In this document: one piece after another, positions 16,484 to 24,705 of the stretch
How positions within the stretch are numbered: position 1 is the stretch's first letter
Layout of the letters: each line of letters starts with the position of its first letter
Assembly (NCBI GenBank): GCA_035373905.1
Contig: DAOSOK010000026.1
Span: forward strand, 27,504-81,577
Length of the DNA stretch: 54,074 nucleotides
DNA from: Candidatus Ozemobacteraceae bacterium
Lineage (GTDB): Bacteria > Muiribacteriota > Ozemobacteria > Ozemobacterales > Ozemobacteraceae
Reading direction: 5' to 3'
Program-made: the position numbers and the translations under genes
The notes under the pieces: generated by a model
Seen by the model: only the letters and a program-made list of their open reading frames with translations
What the model was told of the DNA's origin: nothing
The model's database searches: none

Positions 16484-18166
16484 CTACCTTGCCGCGCCCG
16501 TGCGCTCGACGGACGTCGGGAGGCCGATGGCGCGCGGGGAAAGACCTGCCTGGTTCCGGATCTCCGGGCTTGCTCCGCGGGCGAGCAGATACAGGGCGGC
16601 TTTCTGGCGTTTCTTCAGAATCGCGAGGTGAAGCGGCGTGTTCCCGTCGCGCGCCTGGGCGTTGATATCCGCCCCCCGCGTGAGCAGAAGTTCGATGATG
16701 TCGGTCGCTCCCGTTTCGGCCGCCGCGTGCAGCGGGGTTCTGCCGAGCGCGTCGCGGGCGTTCGGGCTTGCGCCGGCTTTCACCAGCCGCTCGGCGACCT
16801 CGCGCGAGGCGGCGAGATGGAGCGGTGTGAGGCCCTTGGCATCGGCGGCGGTGACGTCGGAGCCGAGGGCGATGAGACGCTCGATCAGGCCCGTGTTTCC
16901 GGCATACGCGGCGACGTGAAGGGGCGTGGCGTCGTTGGCGTCGCGAAGATTCGGCTTGATGCCGGCCTGGAGGAACCGGTCGATGACCTGCCGGTTGTTG
17001 GCCGAGATGGCCTTGTTGAACGCGGCCGCCGAGAGCGGAATCTGCTGTTTCGCCAGCTCCTCGCGCGCCTTCCTGGCCTGGGGATTCTGGAACCGGCCGG
17101 CGACGGCGGAGCCCGCAAAGACGAGGAGCAGAACGGCGAACGCGAAAACGGTGACCCTGTTGAAAACGAATTCGGTCCATTCGAGGTTTGCCAGCCAGGC
17201 CCCGGCCGGGCTCTTGCGGAGAATCGCGAGCGTCTCGTTCGACGCCAGCACCTGCGGCAGGCCGGGAAGATGCCGCCGCATGCGCTCGAGCCGGCTTTCC
17301 ATCTGGTCGATCCGGGAGCGGAGCATCTCGAGCGTGCGCGGTTCGTCGATGCATTTCATCGCCGCGAGGGCGTCGTCAAGCACGAGGTCGTCGTTCAGGA
17401 GTTCCAGAAGATGCGGGAAAAAACGCGAGTCACGCAGCTCGGCGGCGGCATGGCAGGCCGAGATGACGATGTGCGGCTGGCCTCGTGTTCCGAGCATCTT
17501 GGTAAGAATGTCGTGGGTGCGCCGGGAATCGTAGCTCGCGAGCGCCTTGGCGGCCGTCGCCCGGACGCGGTTGTTCCGGTGCTTGAGAAACTGCGAGATG
17601 ATCTCGAAGCATCGCGTGGAGCCGATCGCTTCGAGGCCTTCGATCGTATTCGCGATCACGCGGTGGTCGCCGTGGGTGAGATACGGCGTCAGCAGCGGGA
17701 TCAGACTGTCGGATGGAAAGTGGATGCCGAGGTTTTTCGTCAAAAACGAGATCTGGAACGTATCCGGCGTTGCCTTGAGATGGGCGGTCAGAGCCTCGAG
17801 GGCCTTCGGAGAGCCGTTCCGGCAGATCTTCTTCAGGACTTTCAGCGCCAGGAACCTGGAATGGCGGACATCCTGGAGAAACTTGATCAGGAGTTCGAGC
17901 GGCAGATTGTCTTCTTCCGCGGTTTCCGCGAACCGCTCGGGCTCGTCGCGGCAGAACTGGAACGCGTACTTGTTATAGACCTTCTTTGCCCAAAACCGCA
18001 CGCCGAGATCCTGGTGGGCCGCAAGCGACTGGATCGAGTCGAGCAGGGGCGCATCCATGCAGTCCGGCGCCGCGAGAAAGATCTGCTGCAGAAAGGCAAC
18101 CGCGTCGTCGGGATTCCGACCTTGGAGGGCCGAGACGATCGACTCTTTTGTCAGTTTCTGTTGCAT
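16484..18166 (-). CDS. HEAT-repeat / transmembrane / ankyrin-repeat protein
   Basis: 560 residues in three parts. Residues 1 to about 320 are helical HEAT-like repeats (units such as LLELLNDDLVLDDALAAMK). One membrane segment follows (FAFAVLLLVFAGSAVAG). The C-terminal 190 residues are five to six ankyrin repeats with the usual ATPLHVAAYAG / GLTPLHLAAS / GNTPLHLAI phrases. The topology implied is cytoplasmic HEAT solenoid and periplasmic ankyrin domain, or the reverse. The ATG at 18166 is preferred over 18250, because the extension crosses an AT-rich stretch and adds nothing conserved. It heads the operon with the three prepilin genes, so a scaffold role in pilus or secretion assembly is possible but inferred. 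Confidence 0.82.
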   Translation of the reverse strand: MQQKLTKESIVSALQGRNPDDAVAFLQQIFLAAPDCMDAPLLDSIQSLAAHQDLGVRFWAKKVYNKYAFQFCRDEPERFAETAEEDNLPLELLIKFLQDVRHSRFLALKVLKKICRNGSPKALEALTAHLKATPDTFQISFLTKNLGIHFPSDSLIPLLTPYLTHGDHRVIANTIEGLEAIGSTRCFEIISQFLKHRNNRVRATAAKALASYDSRRTHDILTKMLGTRGQPHIVISACHAAAELRDSRFFPHLLELLNDDLVLDDALAAMKCIDEPRTLEMLRSRIDQMESRLERMRRHLPGLPQVLASNETLAILRKSPAGAWLANLEWTEFVFNRVTVFAFAVLLLVFAGSAVAGRFQNPQARKAREELAKQQIPLSAAAFNKAISANNRQVIDRFLQAGIKPNLRDANDATPLHVAAYAGNTGLIERLIALGSDVTAADAKGLTPLHLAASREVAERLVKAGASPNARDALGRTPLHAAAETGATDIIELLLTRGADINAQARDGNTPLHLAILKKRQKAALYLLARGASPEIRNQAGLSPRAIGLPTSVERTGAAR

Positions 18167-18222
18167 GTGCCCCTGCGCCTGAGAGAACCTACAGATATCG
18201 CTGAATGTATATATATTGATAT

Positions 18223-18269
18223 ATCGCTTCCGAAGAGAAGCGGCGACCAATGCGTGCGCTGGTCGCCGC
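18223..18269 (-). terminator. tandem hairpins after the repeat-protein gene
   Basis: Downstream of the stop at 18286 on the minus strand, GCGGCGACCA (18269-18260) pairs with TGGTCGCCGC (18249-18240), a perfect 10-bp stem. A second small hairpin (18240-18223, CGCTTC/GAAGCG) follows. There is no clear T tract, so termination is plausible but not certain. Confidence 0.5.
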
Positions 18270-18285
18270 TTCCTGGTTGATCAGG

Positions 18286-20241
18286 CTACTTTTTGGTTGA
18301 ACCGGTTGCCTTGGCAGCGGAATTGTTGGCGGTGGCTGCGTTGTTGGTTTTATTCTTGTCGTTCAGATCGGTCTTGCCGGAGGCTCCGTGGTCGCCGTTG
18401 CCGGAGGACGAGGTCTTCGTCGGGGCGGCCGCAGAGCTGCCCTGGGAGGCGTTCGACGTTTTGGAAGACGCAGCGGCCGGTTTCGCGGCCTGGGTTGCGG
18501 CGTTGTTGGCCTTGCTTGCGTTATCGACCTTGTTCTTGTCGTTCAGATCGGCCTTGCCGGAGGCTCCGTGGTCGCCGTTCCCGGAAGCCGGGGTCTTGGT
18601 CGAGACGTTCGCGGGCTGGGCCGTCTGTTTCACGGGCGTTGTGACGATCGGTTTCGCAGCGGGGGCGGCGGCCGGTTTCGCGGCCTGTGTCGCGGCGTTG
18701 TTGGCCTTGCTTGCATTGTCGACCTTATTCTTGTCGTTCAGGTCGGCCTTGCCGGAAGCACCGTGATCACCGTTTCCCGTGGCCGGGGTCTTCGAGGGAG
18801 CTGCGACGGGCTTTGCGGGCTGGGCCGGTGGCTTGGCCGGCGCCGGGGCGACGGGCTTCACGACCGGGGCGACGGCCGGCTTCACGGGCTGAACCGGCTG
18901 CTTGACGGTCGTCGTGGCCGTCGTCTTGACCGTGACGGTGGTCGTCTTCGTCACCGTGGTGGTCGTTTTCACGGCCGGGGTGGTCTGTTTCGGGGTGTTG
19001 TTGGCCTTGCTGGCGTTGTCGATCTTGTTCTTGTCATTCAGATCGATCTTGCCGGAGGCGCCGTGGTCGCCGTTGCCGATCTGCTTCGTGGCGGTCGCGA
19101 CGGGTTTCTTCGGCTCGGCGCCGACGTCGGCATCGCTCTCGTCACAGCCGCAGCCGCCGTTGCCCCAGCTGAACTTTTTCCCCTTCATGACCAGGCGATG
19201 GACGAACTCGTACCTGGCCTGGTCGCGCGAGTGGAACCAGTCGCCGCAGCACCAGTAGCTCTTCACCGATTCGCCGAAATCCTCGTCGGGGGTCTTGCAG
19301 ACGAACTTGAACGGGGGCTGAATCTTGATGACCCGCTCATCGAGCCAGAACATCTTGATCCACTGGGCGCGCAGATACGCGAACTCCTTGCTGAGGAACA
19401 GGTGTCGCGCCATCTCGCGGATGAAAAGAACGCTCAGCCAGCCCTCCCGCATGGGGGCATAGTTGCAGAAGAAAATCGAGCTCCCCTGGAGATGGCAGAT
19501 CGAGCTGCATGAGGGCATGCATTTGCTCCAGCAGAGGTTGAGGTTGCCGACGAAGAACATGCGGGGAAGAACATACAGCGTGCGATATATTTCGAAGAGG
19601 TGCGAATGCGACCAGCTGAAACCGTGGTTCATCAGATCGAGTCGGGACTGCCAGCCCGTGACTTTGATGTTCCAGGTCTTGTCGATAATCGAGATGAGTT
19701 CCTTGTCGGAACAGCCGCCGATGGTGCCGGGATTGCCCTTTCCCGAAGGATCGAACTCGTCGTTGTCGCAGGGCTTCGAAGGATCGACGACCTTCTTGTC
19801 CTTCGCCGCCTTGTCGTCGTTGCCCTTGCCGTTGTCGTGGTCGGCGGGACTGTCTTTCTGACGGTCTTTGTCTGCCCGGGAATCGTCGCTGGCGACCTTG
19901 TCGTCGTTGCCCTTGCCGTTGTCGTGATCAGCGGGACTGTCCTTCTGGCGGTCCTTGTCGGCCGGAGAATTGTCGTTGGCGACCTTGTCGTCGTTGCCCT
20001 TGCCGTTGTCGTGATCGGCCGGGCTGTCCTTCTCACGGTCCTTGTCGATCTTCGAGTTGCCGGGCTCCTCTTCCTCTCCTGCAAGGCTTGCATCGTCAAC
20101 CGGAGGAGCGTCCTGCGGTTTCACGGCCTTTCCCGCTTCCTCGGCCTGGTTCGCCGATTCAAAAAAGCTTCCTGCGCCGAAAACGAGAGATGAACAGAAA
20201 AAGAGCATCATGAACACCATCAACCCTGATCGATATTTCAT
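18286..20241 (-). CDS. secreted repeat-rich protein with a degenerate metallopeptidase-like core
   Basis: 651 residues: signal peptide (1-23), acidic repeats of 29 residues at 66-152 (three copies), a Cys-rich globular core at about 165-370, then a Thr/Pro/Ala/Lys-rich tail holding four copies of a GNGDHGASGK-type unit. The core has the order F-I-R-E-M-A-R-H (residues 273-280) followed by TPDEDFGESVKSYW (317-330) and RYEFVHRL (343-350). This resembles lethal-factor-like zinc peptidases (HExxH, then EDFAE..Y), but both zinc His positions are Arg, so it may be an inactive relative. At least twelve Cys in the core suggest disulfides. AAAGGAG lies six bases before the ATG at 20241; the longer frame to 20280 has no such signal. 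The fold assignment is inference. Confidence 0.8.
   Translation of the reverse strand: MKYRSGLMVFMMLFFCSSLVFGAGSFFESANQAEEAGKAVKPQDAPPVDDASLAGEEEEPGNSKIDKDREKDSPADHDNGKGNDDKVANDNSPADKDRQKDSPADHDNGKGNDDKVASDDSRADKDRQKDSPADHDNGKGNDDKAAKDKKVVDPSKPCDNDEFDPSGKGNPGTIGGCSDKELISIIDKTWNIKVTGWQSRLDLMNHGFSWSHSHLFEIYRTLYVLPRMFFVGNLNLCWSKCMPSCSSICHLQGSSIFFCNYAPMREGWLSVLFIREMARHLFLSKEFAYLRAQWIKMFWLDERVIKIQPPFKFVCKTPDEDFGESVKSYWCCGDWFHSRDQARYEFVHRLVMKGKKFSWGNGGCGCDESDADVGAEPKKPVATATKQIGNGDHGASGKIDLNDKNKIDNASKANNTPKQTTPAVKTTTTVTKTTTVTVKTTATTTVKQPVQPVKPAVAPVVKPVAPAPAKPPAQPAKPVAAPSKTPATGNGDHGASGKADLNDKNKVDNASKANNAATQAAKPAAAPAAKPIVTTPVKQTAQPANVSTKTPASGNGDHGASGKADLNDKNKVDNASKANNAATQAAKPAAASSKTSNASQGSSAAAPTKTSSSGNGDHGASGKTDLNDKNKTNNAATANNSAAKATGSTKK
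18323..19079 (-). repeat. four copies of an 82-nt coding repeat (C-terminal tail)
   Basis: Copies begin at about 18323, 18503, 18698 and 18998 and encode GNGDHGASGK-[KTIA]-DLNDKNK-x-[DN]NA units. Spacing is irregular because Pro/Ala/Lys/Thr linkers of different length lie between. Copies differ mostly at synonymous sites, so the peptide is under selection. Confidence 0.85.
19786..20046 (-). repeat. three exact-period 87-nt coding repeats (N-terminal)
   Basis: Units 20046-19960, 19959-19873 and 19872-19786 each encode DKDR-[EQ]-KDSPADHDNGKGNDDK plus a variable tail of eight residues. The acidic Asp/Asn/Gly content is reminiscent of calcium-binding spacer segments, but no DxDxDG loop is fully matched. 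Confidence 0.9.
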
Positions 20242-20637
20242 ACGTATCTCCTTTGCCGACAGTTCTGGAAACCGATCCATAAGATACTATAACCTATTAT
20301 GCACGTAGCGTGCCAATCCGTTGACGTGCGAAAAAAGCATGATTTGGAAAGCATTTGCATGAAGCGAAAGGGTACAGGAAAACCGCCGGGGAAAAATGGG
20401 ATAAAACATGCGGAATTCCTCCAATCCGTGTGTTGCTCTTTTACCTCACCATTCTCCTCGGTTTCTCTTTTGACCTTCAAATTCCATGGAGAATCCTTTT
20501 TCCATGCGAGAGAGGAATCCGAAATTGGCGATTTGCAGGACACATTCCGGCAAACGTCTGCCCGCATGAGAGAAGTTTCATTCACCGGCCGGGTGGAATA
20601 TACTCCGAAATGAGTATCATTCCTCAGAGGTGCACCC
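20242..20637. other. intergenic region, lower GC
   Basis: About 400 bases between divergent genes. It is visibly richer in A and T than the neighbouring genes. Open frames inside it lack a ribosome-binding site, and their translations resemble nothing. TATAGT near the left end (minus strand) and TATACT near 20597 (plus strand) are possible -10 boxes for the flanking genes, without good -35 partners. Confidence 0.5.
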
Positions 20638-21141
20638 ATGACTGACAACCAGACCCCTCATCCCGCTTCCCCGAACCAGCCCTCCGTCGTTCCCCGCCTG
20701 CCATCGAACGTGGAAATTTTTGCACTCATGAAGCTCGAACTCCTGCTCTGGATCGGGTGCGTCGCCCAGATTGGCCGGTGTCTCCTGTACTACCCTCTCC
20801 GGGCGCAGGGAATGAAAGATATTTTCCTGGGGTTGAAAGTGGAGTTTTCCTCCCGGGTGATCGTGCTCCTGGGCTACAGTGATTTTCTGGCGTCATACAA
20901 AATCGTGGGAGTCGGAATCGGAGTGGGACTTCTCTTCCTGCTCGTCTACGGTGCTCAGGTGATCGCCGGCGTGGCAGTCACCAGACGTCAGCAGGGGCCC
21001 ACGAGTTTCGCCTGGTACCAGTTGACCACGACCGGAGTTCTCGCGGTGGTCCTGTTGCTTGGCGTCGTATGCGGCAACTTCATCGAAAGCGTCTACACCG
21101 AACCGCTTCTGAAACTCGTCAACGCAACGGGGCCGGACTGA
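20638..21141 (+). CDS. small integral membrane protein of unknown function
   Basis: 167 residues with three clear hydrophobic segments (about residues 33-52, 96-120 and 135-155) after a Pro/Ser-rich N-terminus. The frame ends 4 bases before the convergent PIG-L gene stop. No family motif is recognised. CAGAGGTG lies a few bases before the ATG. The layout resembles small DUF4282-like or Yip-like membrane proteins, but I cannot assign it. Confidence 0.72.
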   Translation: MTDNQTPHPASPNQPSVVPRLPSNVEIFALMKLELLLWIGCVAQIGRCLLYYPLRAQGMKDIFLGLKVEFSSRVIVLLGYSDFLASYKIVGVGIGVGLLFLLVYGAQVIAGVAVTRRQQGPTSFAWYQLTTTGVLAVVLLLGVVCGNFIESVYTEPLLKLVNATGPD

Positions 21142-21144
21142 CGG

Positions 21145-22104
21145 TCAGCGGGAAATCGTTTCGCTTTCGAGCGTTTCCTGACCTTCCATCCGAATTTCCT
21201 CTTGGGGAACGGTGGAAAGCGTCTCCAGGTCGAGCGGCCAGAAAATTTCGTTTTTCCTGAGAAAACCGAGTAGAAACCCGTCCTTCAGGTTGAGCTGGGT
21301 TTTATGCGCCCTGAGCGCCCGCTCCTTGACCGCCATGCCGTTTTCCGAGGGAATATGGATCGTCGGTGAAGGGAACCCGGCGGGGACGGTGAGGACGGCG
21401 TTCGGATGATACCCGAGAGGCCGGGGATACCGATGCCTCGAAACGATGTGGACGAGATATCCCATCAGGGCCGGGCGGAGCCTCGAGGCTTTCAGCCGTT
21501 GCGCGACCATCCTCGTCACGGTTTGGTGATCCGTGTTCGTGTCGAAGGGAACGGGGACGAGAACGATATCCGGATGAACCTTCGAGAGAATCGCGTCGAT
21601 ATCGGCCGCCCAGGCGGAATAGGTGAACGGATGCGTCTTCTCTTCGCCGACGGGCCACTCGGCGATGCCGAACCGTTGTTTGGTGGCTTTCGATCGAACG
21701 GGGTCGGTGGAGGCTGGGAAATGGAAGAGCTTCCACAACATGTTGGTCGGATATCCGAGAAAGAAGCGCCTTTCTGGCGGAATGCCGAGAATGTCCAGTG
21801 ACCGGCGGCCTTCGTTCCTTCGCAGCTTTCCAAGTTGAAGGAACGCGGGTGCGCGTATGATCGGCCATCTCGAGAGTCGGTTCTGGCGGACGGCCTTGGG
21901 AAAAGCCTCCCCGTCGGTCATGAGAACCGCCCATGCTTCGGCGCCCGACGCGATCCGGTCCGCCAGCCATCCTCCCAGGGATATGACCTCGTCGTCGGGG
22001 TGCGGCGCGACGACGAGAATTCGCTCGGCAGACGAAATGTGTGTCACGAGGAACGAACAAATAAATATATATAAAATTATAATATTGCGTTGCCGGGATG
22101 TCAT
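21145..22104 (-). CDS. PIG-L family deacetylase (LmbE-like), exported or membrane-anchored
   Basis: 319 residues. A hydrophobic N-terminus (IIILYIFICSFLVTHISS) precedes the catalytic domain. Zinc ligands and the catalytic Asp are in APHPDDE; the third ligand His is in the NTDHQTV motif. The family removes N-acetyl groups from GlcNAc-containing lipids, mycothiol precursors or antibiotics. The start lies 10 nt after the ABC permease stop, so it is probably co-transcribed with the exporter and may modify a glycolipid on the periplasmic side. The signal-peptide codons are strikingly AT-rich (22055-22088: ATA, TTA, TAT, ATT) compared with the rest. Confidence 0.9.
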   Translation of the reverse strand: MTSRQRNIIILYIFICSFLVTHISSAERILVVAPHPDDEVISLGGWLADRIASGAEAWAVLMTDGEAFPKAVRQNRLSRWPIIRAPAFLQLGKLRRNEGRRSLDILGIPPERRFFLGYPTNMLWKLFHFPASTDPVRSKATKQRFGIAEWPVGEEKTHPFTYSAWAADIDAILSKVHPDIVLVPVPFDTNTDHQTVTRMVAQRLKASRLRPALMGYLVHIVSRHRYPRPLGYHPNAVLTVPAGFPSPTIHIPSENGMAVKERALRAHKTQLNLKDGFLLGFLRKNEIFWPLDLETLSTVPQEEIRMEGQETLESETISR

Positions 22105-22114
22105 GTTGGCTCCG

Positions 22115-22882
22115 TCATTTCACGAGCCGGTCGCGCATGGAGCGGCGGGCGAGGCGCACCAGGAGAGCCGTCCAGAGCGCCACGGCCGCGAAGGACGTCG
22201 CCGTGAGAGCCGTTCCGAGCGTCAGCGAGCGGATGACCGAAATGACGGGGGTCAGCGGCAGGCACCAAGCGAAGGCCTGAAGGGCCGTCGGAAGCTGGTC
22301 GAGCGGGAAGAAGACGCCGCAGAACAGAAACATCGGAAAGATCAGCAGGAACTGCGGATACGAGATTTCGTCGATCGTCGCCGCCCGGGCGGCGGCCAGC
22401 AGCCCCATCGCGGCGAACAGCAGGCTTCCGACGAACACGACGGGAAGGGCCGCAAGCGCGCCGGTGAGGCGGAAGTCCCCGGCCAGCGCGCCGATGGCGA
22501 GAACCGCCCCCGAGGCGAACGTCGCTTTTGATGCGTCCCACAACAGTTCGCCCCACAAGACTTCCGACATGGTGACAGGGGTGACCGCGATCGCCTGAAA
22601 CACCTTCTGGTAATACATGCGCACGAAGCCCCCGTAGGCGGCCTCGAAAAAGCCCTGGAACAGCATCGTCTGGCCGACGATCCCGGCGAAGACGAACTGC
22701 CGGTAGCTCATCGCGATTCCCTCGGACGTCAGGCTGCCGACGAGGCCCCCGACGCCGATGCCGAACGACACCAGATACAGCAGGGGCTCCACGAACGTCG
22801 TCACGATGCCGAACCAGAAATTCTTCTCGTACACGGCGAAATACCGCCGCCAGACGGTCGCGATCGCCTGCCAGGAGGTCAT
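22115..22882 (-). CDS. ABC-2 type transporter permease (NodJ-like)
   Basis: 255 residues with six hydrophobic segments and the ABC-2 pattern, including FVFAGIVGQTMLFQGFFEAAYGGFVRMYYQKVF (near residues 60-95) and MFLFCGVFFPLDQLP. NodJ-type permeases pair with NodI-type ATPases to export lipo-oligosaccharides or similar molecules. The start overlaps the ATPase stop by four bases, and the PIG-L deacetylase follows after 10 nt. No nodulation genes are present, so the export substrate is likely a glycolipid or drug rather than a Nod factor. Confidence 0.92.
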   Translation of the reverse strand: MTSWQAIATVWRRYFAVYEKNFWFGIVTTFVEPLLYLVSFGIGVGGLVGSLTSEGIAMSYRQFVFAGIVGQTMLFQGFFEAAYGGFVRMYYQKVFQAIAVTPVTMSEVLWGELLWDASKATFASGAVLAIGALAGDFRLTGALAALPVVFVGSLLFAAMGLLAAARAATIDEISYPQFLLIFPMFLFCGVFFPLDQLPTALQAFAWCLPLTPVISVIRSLTLGTALTATSFAAVALWTALLVRLARRSMRDRLVK

Positions 22883-23751
22883 GGGCGGAGCCCCTCGACG
22901 GCTTCGGCAGGGCGCATCTGCGGATGCTCCGTCCCGTCATCGTTCTCGTCGGCATCGAGCGAGAGACCGGTCAGCTTCAGATAGACGTCCTCCAGGTTGG
23001 GCGGGCGCTTCCAGCAGACGCCGGGCCTGATCTCCTCTTCGATCTCGGCGACCGGCACGTGGCGGGCAATCAGCTCGGGCGGGGTCGCGCAGTCGAGAAT
23101 GCGGCCGCGATGGATGATGCCGATGCGATCGCAGAGCCTCTCGGCCTCTTCCATGTAATGCGTCGAGAGCAGGACGGCGCCGCCGGACCGGCGGAACTCG
23201 GCAATGATGGCCCAGAGCACCCGCCGGGCTTCCGGGTCGAGACCGGTCGTGGGCTCGTCGAGAACGAGGACGCGCGGCTCCGCGATCAGGGCCCGGGCCA
23301 CCTGGAGCCGCCGCCGCATGCCTCCCGAGAGGGCTTCGACCAGGACGTCCGCCTTGGAGGCCAGGTCGAACCGGCCGAGCAGTTCGCGGGCCCTGCGGCC
23401 GGCTGTTTCCGCATCGATGCCGAAAAACGAGGCGTGGCGGACCATCTGATCGAAGACGGTGAAATCGGTGTCGAGCGTGTCGTCCTGGTGGCACACGCCC
23501 AGCAGCGCGCGCGCCTGCCGGGGCGCCGCGTGAACGTCATGGCCGAGAAGCCTCACGTTGCCTTCCGTCGGCGGGTAAAACCCCGTGATGCACTGCATCG
23601 ACGTCGATTTGCCCGCCCCGTTCGGGCCGAGCAGGCCGAAACACTCGCCCCCGGCGATCTCGAACGAGATACCGTCGACGGCCCGCAACGGCGGGCCGCC
23701 GGGAACGCGATACTCCTTGACGAGTCCGGTGACGACGAGCGGGTTTGGCAT
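22879..23751 (-). CDS. ABC transporter ATP-binding protein (NodI-like)
   Basis: 290 residues. Walker A is GPNGAGKS, the Q-loop region is CHQDDTLD, the signature is LSGGM, and Walker B is VLVLDEPTTGLD with switch His in STHYMEE. The C-terminal 40 residues beyond the core are acidic and family-variable. It couples ATP hydrolysis to the ABC-2 permease encoded downstream (ATGA overlap). The ATG at 23751 has no ribosome-binding site; TATAAT lies 12 bases upstream (23769-23764), so the transcript may be almost leaderless. Confidence 0.94.
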   Translation of the reverse strand: MPNPLVVTGLVKEYRVPGGPPLRAVDGISFEIAGGECFGLLGPNGAGKSTSMQCITGFYPPTEGNVRLLGHDVHAAPRQARALLGVCHQDDTLDTDFTVFDQMVRHASFFGIDAETAGRRARELLGRFDLASKADVLVEALSGGMRRRLQVARALIAEPRVLVLDEPTTGLDPEARRVLWAIIAEFRRSGGAVLLSTHYMEEAERLCDRIGIIHRGRILDCATPPELIARHVPVAEIEEEIRPGVCWKRPPNLEDVYLKLTGLSLDADENDDGTEHPQMRPAEAVEGLRP

Positions 23752-23822
23752 AATTTATATGATATTATACTGTGTCAAATGTATGATGGCCGGGGCCCTG
23801 CTCCGCCGTCGCGGGAGCCGGG

Positions 23823-24398
23823 TCAGTTTCCGAGCTTTTTCAGCAGCCAGGCCATGTTCCTGCCGAGCGTGCGCATCGTGTCGAGGCCTTCGTCGTCGCC
23901 GTTCACGCCGCCCGGCTCGCGGCCCAGCCCCATGTTCCAGTAGCTCGATCCGACGACGATCATCTCGGAGATCAGGAAGAAGTGATTGATCGTGTCGAAC
24001 GCGTGAATGGCTCCGCAACGGCGCACGGCGATGACCGCCGCGCCGACCTTGCGGCGCCACATGCTCTCGTTGGCGCGGCCGACGTAGCCGGCCCGGTCGA
24101 TGAGCGCCTTCATCTCGGCGCTCACGTCGGCGAAGTAGGTCGGGGAGCCGAGAATGATACCGTCGGCCTGCTCCATCTTCCCGATGATCTCGTTGACGGG
24201 ATCGGTCGTGATCACGCACCGCCGGTCTTTGCGCTGGTAACACGAACCGCAGGCCGTGCAGCCGCGCACGGGGGTGCCGGCGAGCTGCACGAGCTCCGTC
24301 TCGACCCCTTCGGCCGAGAGGTGCTTGAACGCCTCCCTGATCAGCAGGGCCGTGTTGCCGTCGTTCCGAGCGCTTCCGTTGATTCCGAGAACCTTCAT
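23823..24398 (-). CDS. flavodoxin-fold NAD(P)H-dependent FMN reductase / iron-sulfur flavoprotein-like
   Basis: 191 residues. The N-terminus MKVLGINGSARNDGNT is the FMN phosphate-binding loop of the NADPH-dependent FMN reductase family, and GSPTYFADVSAEMKALIDRAG matches the conserved flavin-contact region. Cys residues in CTACGSCYQRKDRRC have the compact spacing seen in archaeal-type iron-sulfur flavoproteins, so a [4Fe-4S] cluster is possible. The likely role is electron transfer or reduction of quinones or metals in the cytoplasm. It stands 70 nt upstream of the ABC operon on the same strand. Confidence 0.88.
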   Translation of the reverse strand: MKVLGINGSARNDGNTALLIREAFKHLSAEGVETELVQLAGTPVRGCTACGSCYQRKDRRCVITTDPVNEIIGKMEQADGIILGSPTYFADVSAEMKALIDRAGYVGRANESMWRRKVGAAVIAVRRCGAIHAFDTINHFFLISEMIVVGSSYWNMGLGREPGGVNGDDEGLDTMRTLGRNMAWLLKKLGN

Positions 24399-24705
24399 CC
24401 TGCCCTCCCTCTTTCCGCGGCGTTCGTGGGCTCGGTTCGTCAGGAAACAGCCTTCGACGCCGTCTTTCTCGTGCCTGCGAAAGGGCGCTTTCTCGCGCCG
24501 CTCTCCACAATGGGAACCCGGGGAGAGTTTACCATGGATGGCGGACGTTTGACCGCCCCGTTATGCAGGCAGGCGCATCAGGTTTCACAACCGCTGAATC
24601 ACAGCATTCACGGCGGACACAGAGATTTCACGGAGACGAACCGATCATCTGCGACATCTTCTTCGCTTCATCAGCGTCATCAGCGGATCGCCCTGGTAGG
24701 AAGGG
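24399..24705. repeat. intergenic region with dispersed mosaic repeat, copy 3
   Basis: No gene is supported here. GCGCATCAGGTTTCACAAC (24573-24591) is identical to 4100-4118; CATCTGCGACATCT (24646-24659) is identical to 13293-13306. Between them are phrases like GGACACAGAGATTTCACGGAG. The copy thus joins elements found separately at the other two sites, and abuts the 3' end of the phospholipase-D-like gene. Confidence 0.65.

Noticed and set aside
18900..19260. An Ile/Val-rich plus-strand frame suggesting a membrane protein
   Set aside because: It is antisense to the Thr/Lys-rich tail of the repeat protein; such frames are an automatic result of ACC/AAG-type codons read on the other strand.
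20355..20645. A 96-codon plus-strand ORF in the gene-free region before the membrane protein
   Set aside because: It overlaps the start of the next gene in another frame, has no good ribosome-binding site, and its composition is not like that of neighbouring genes.
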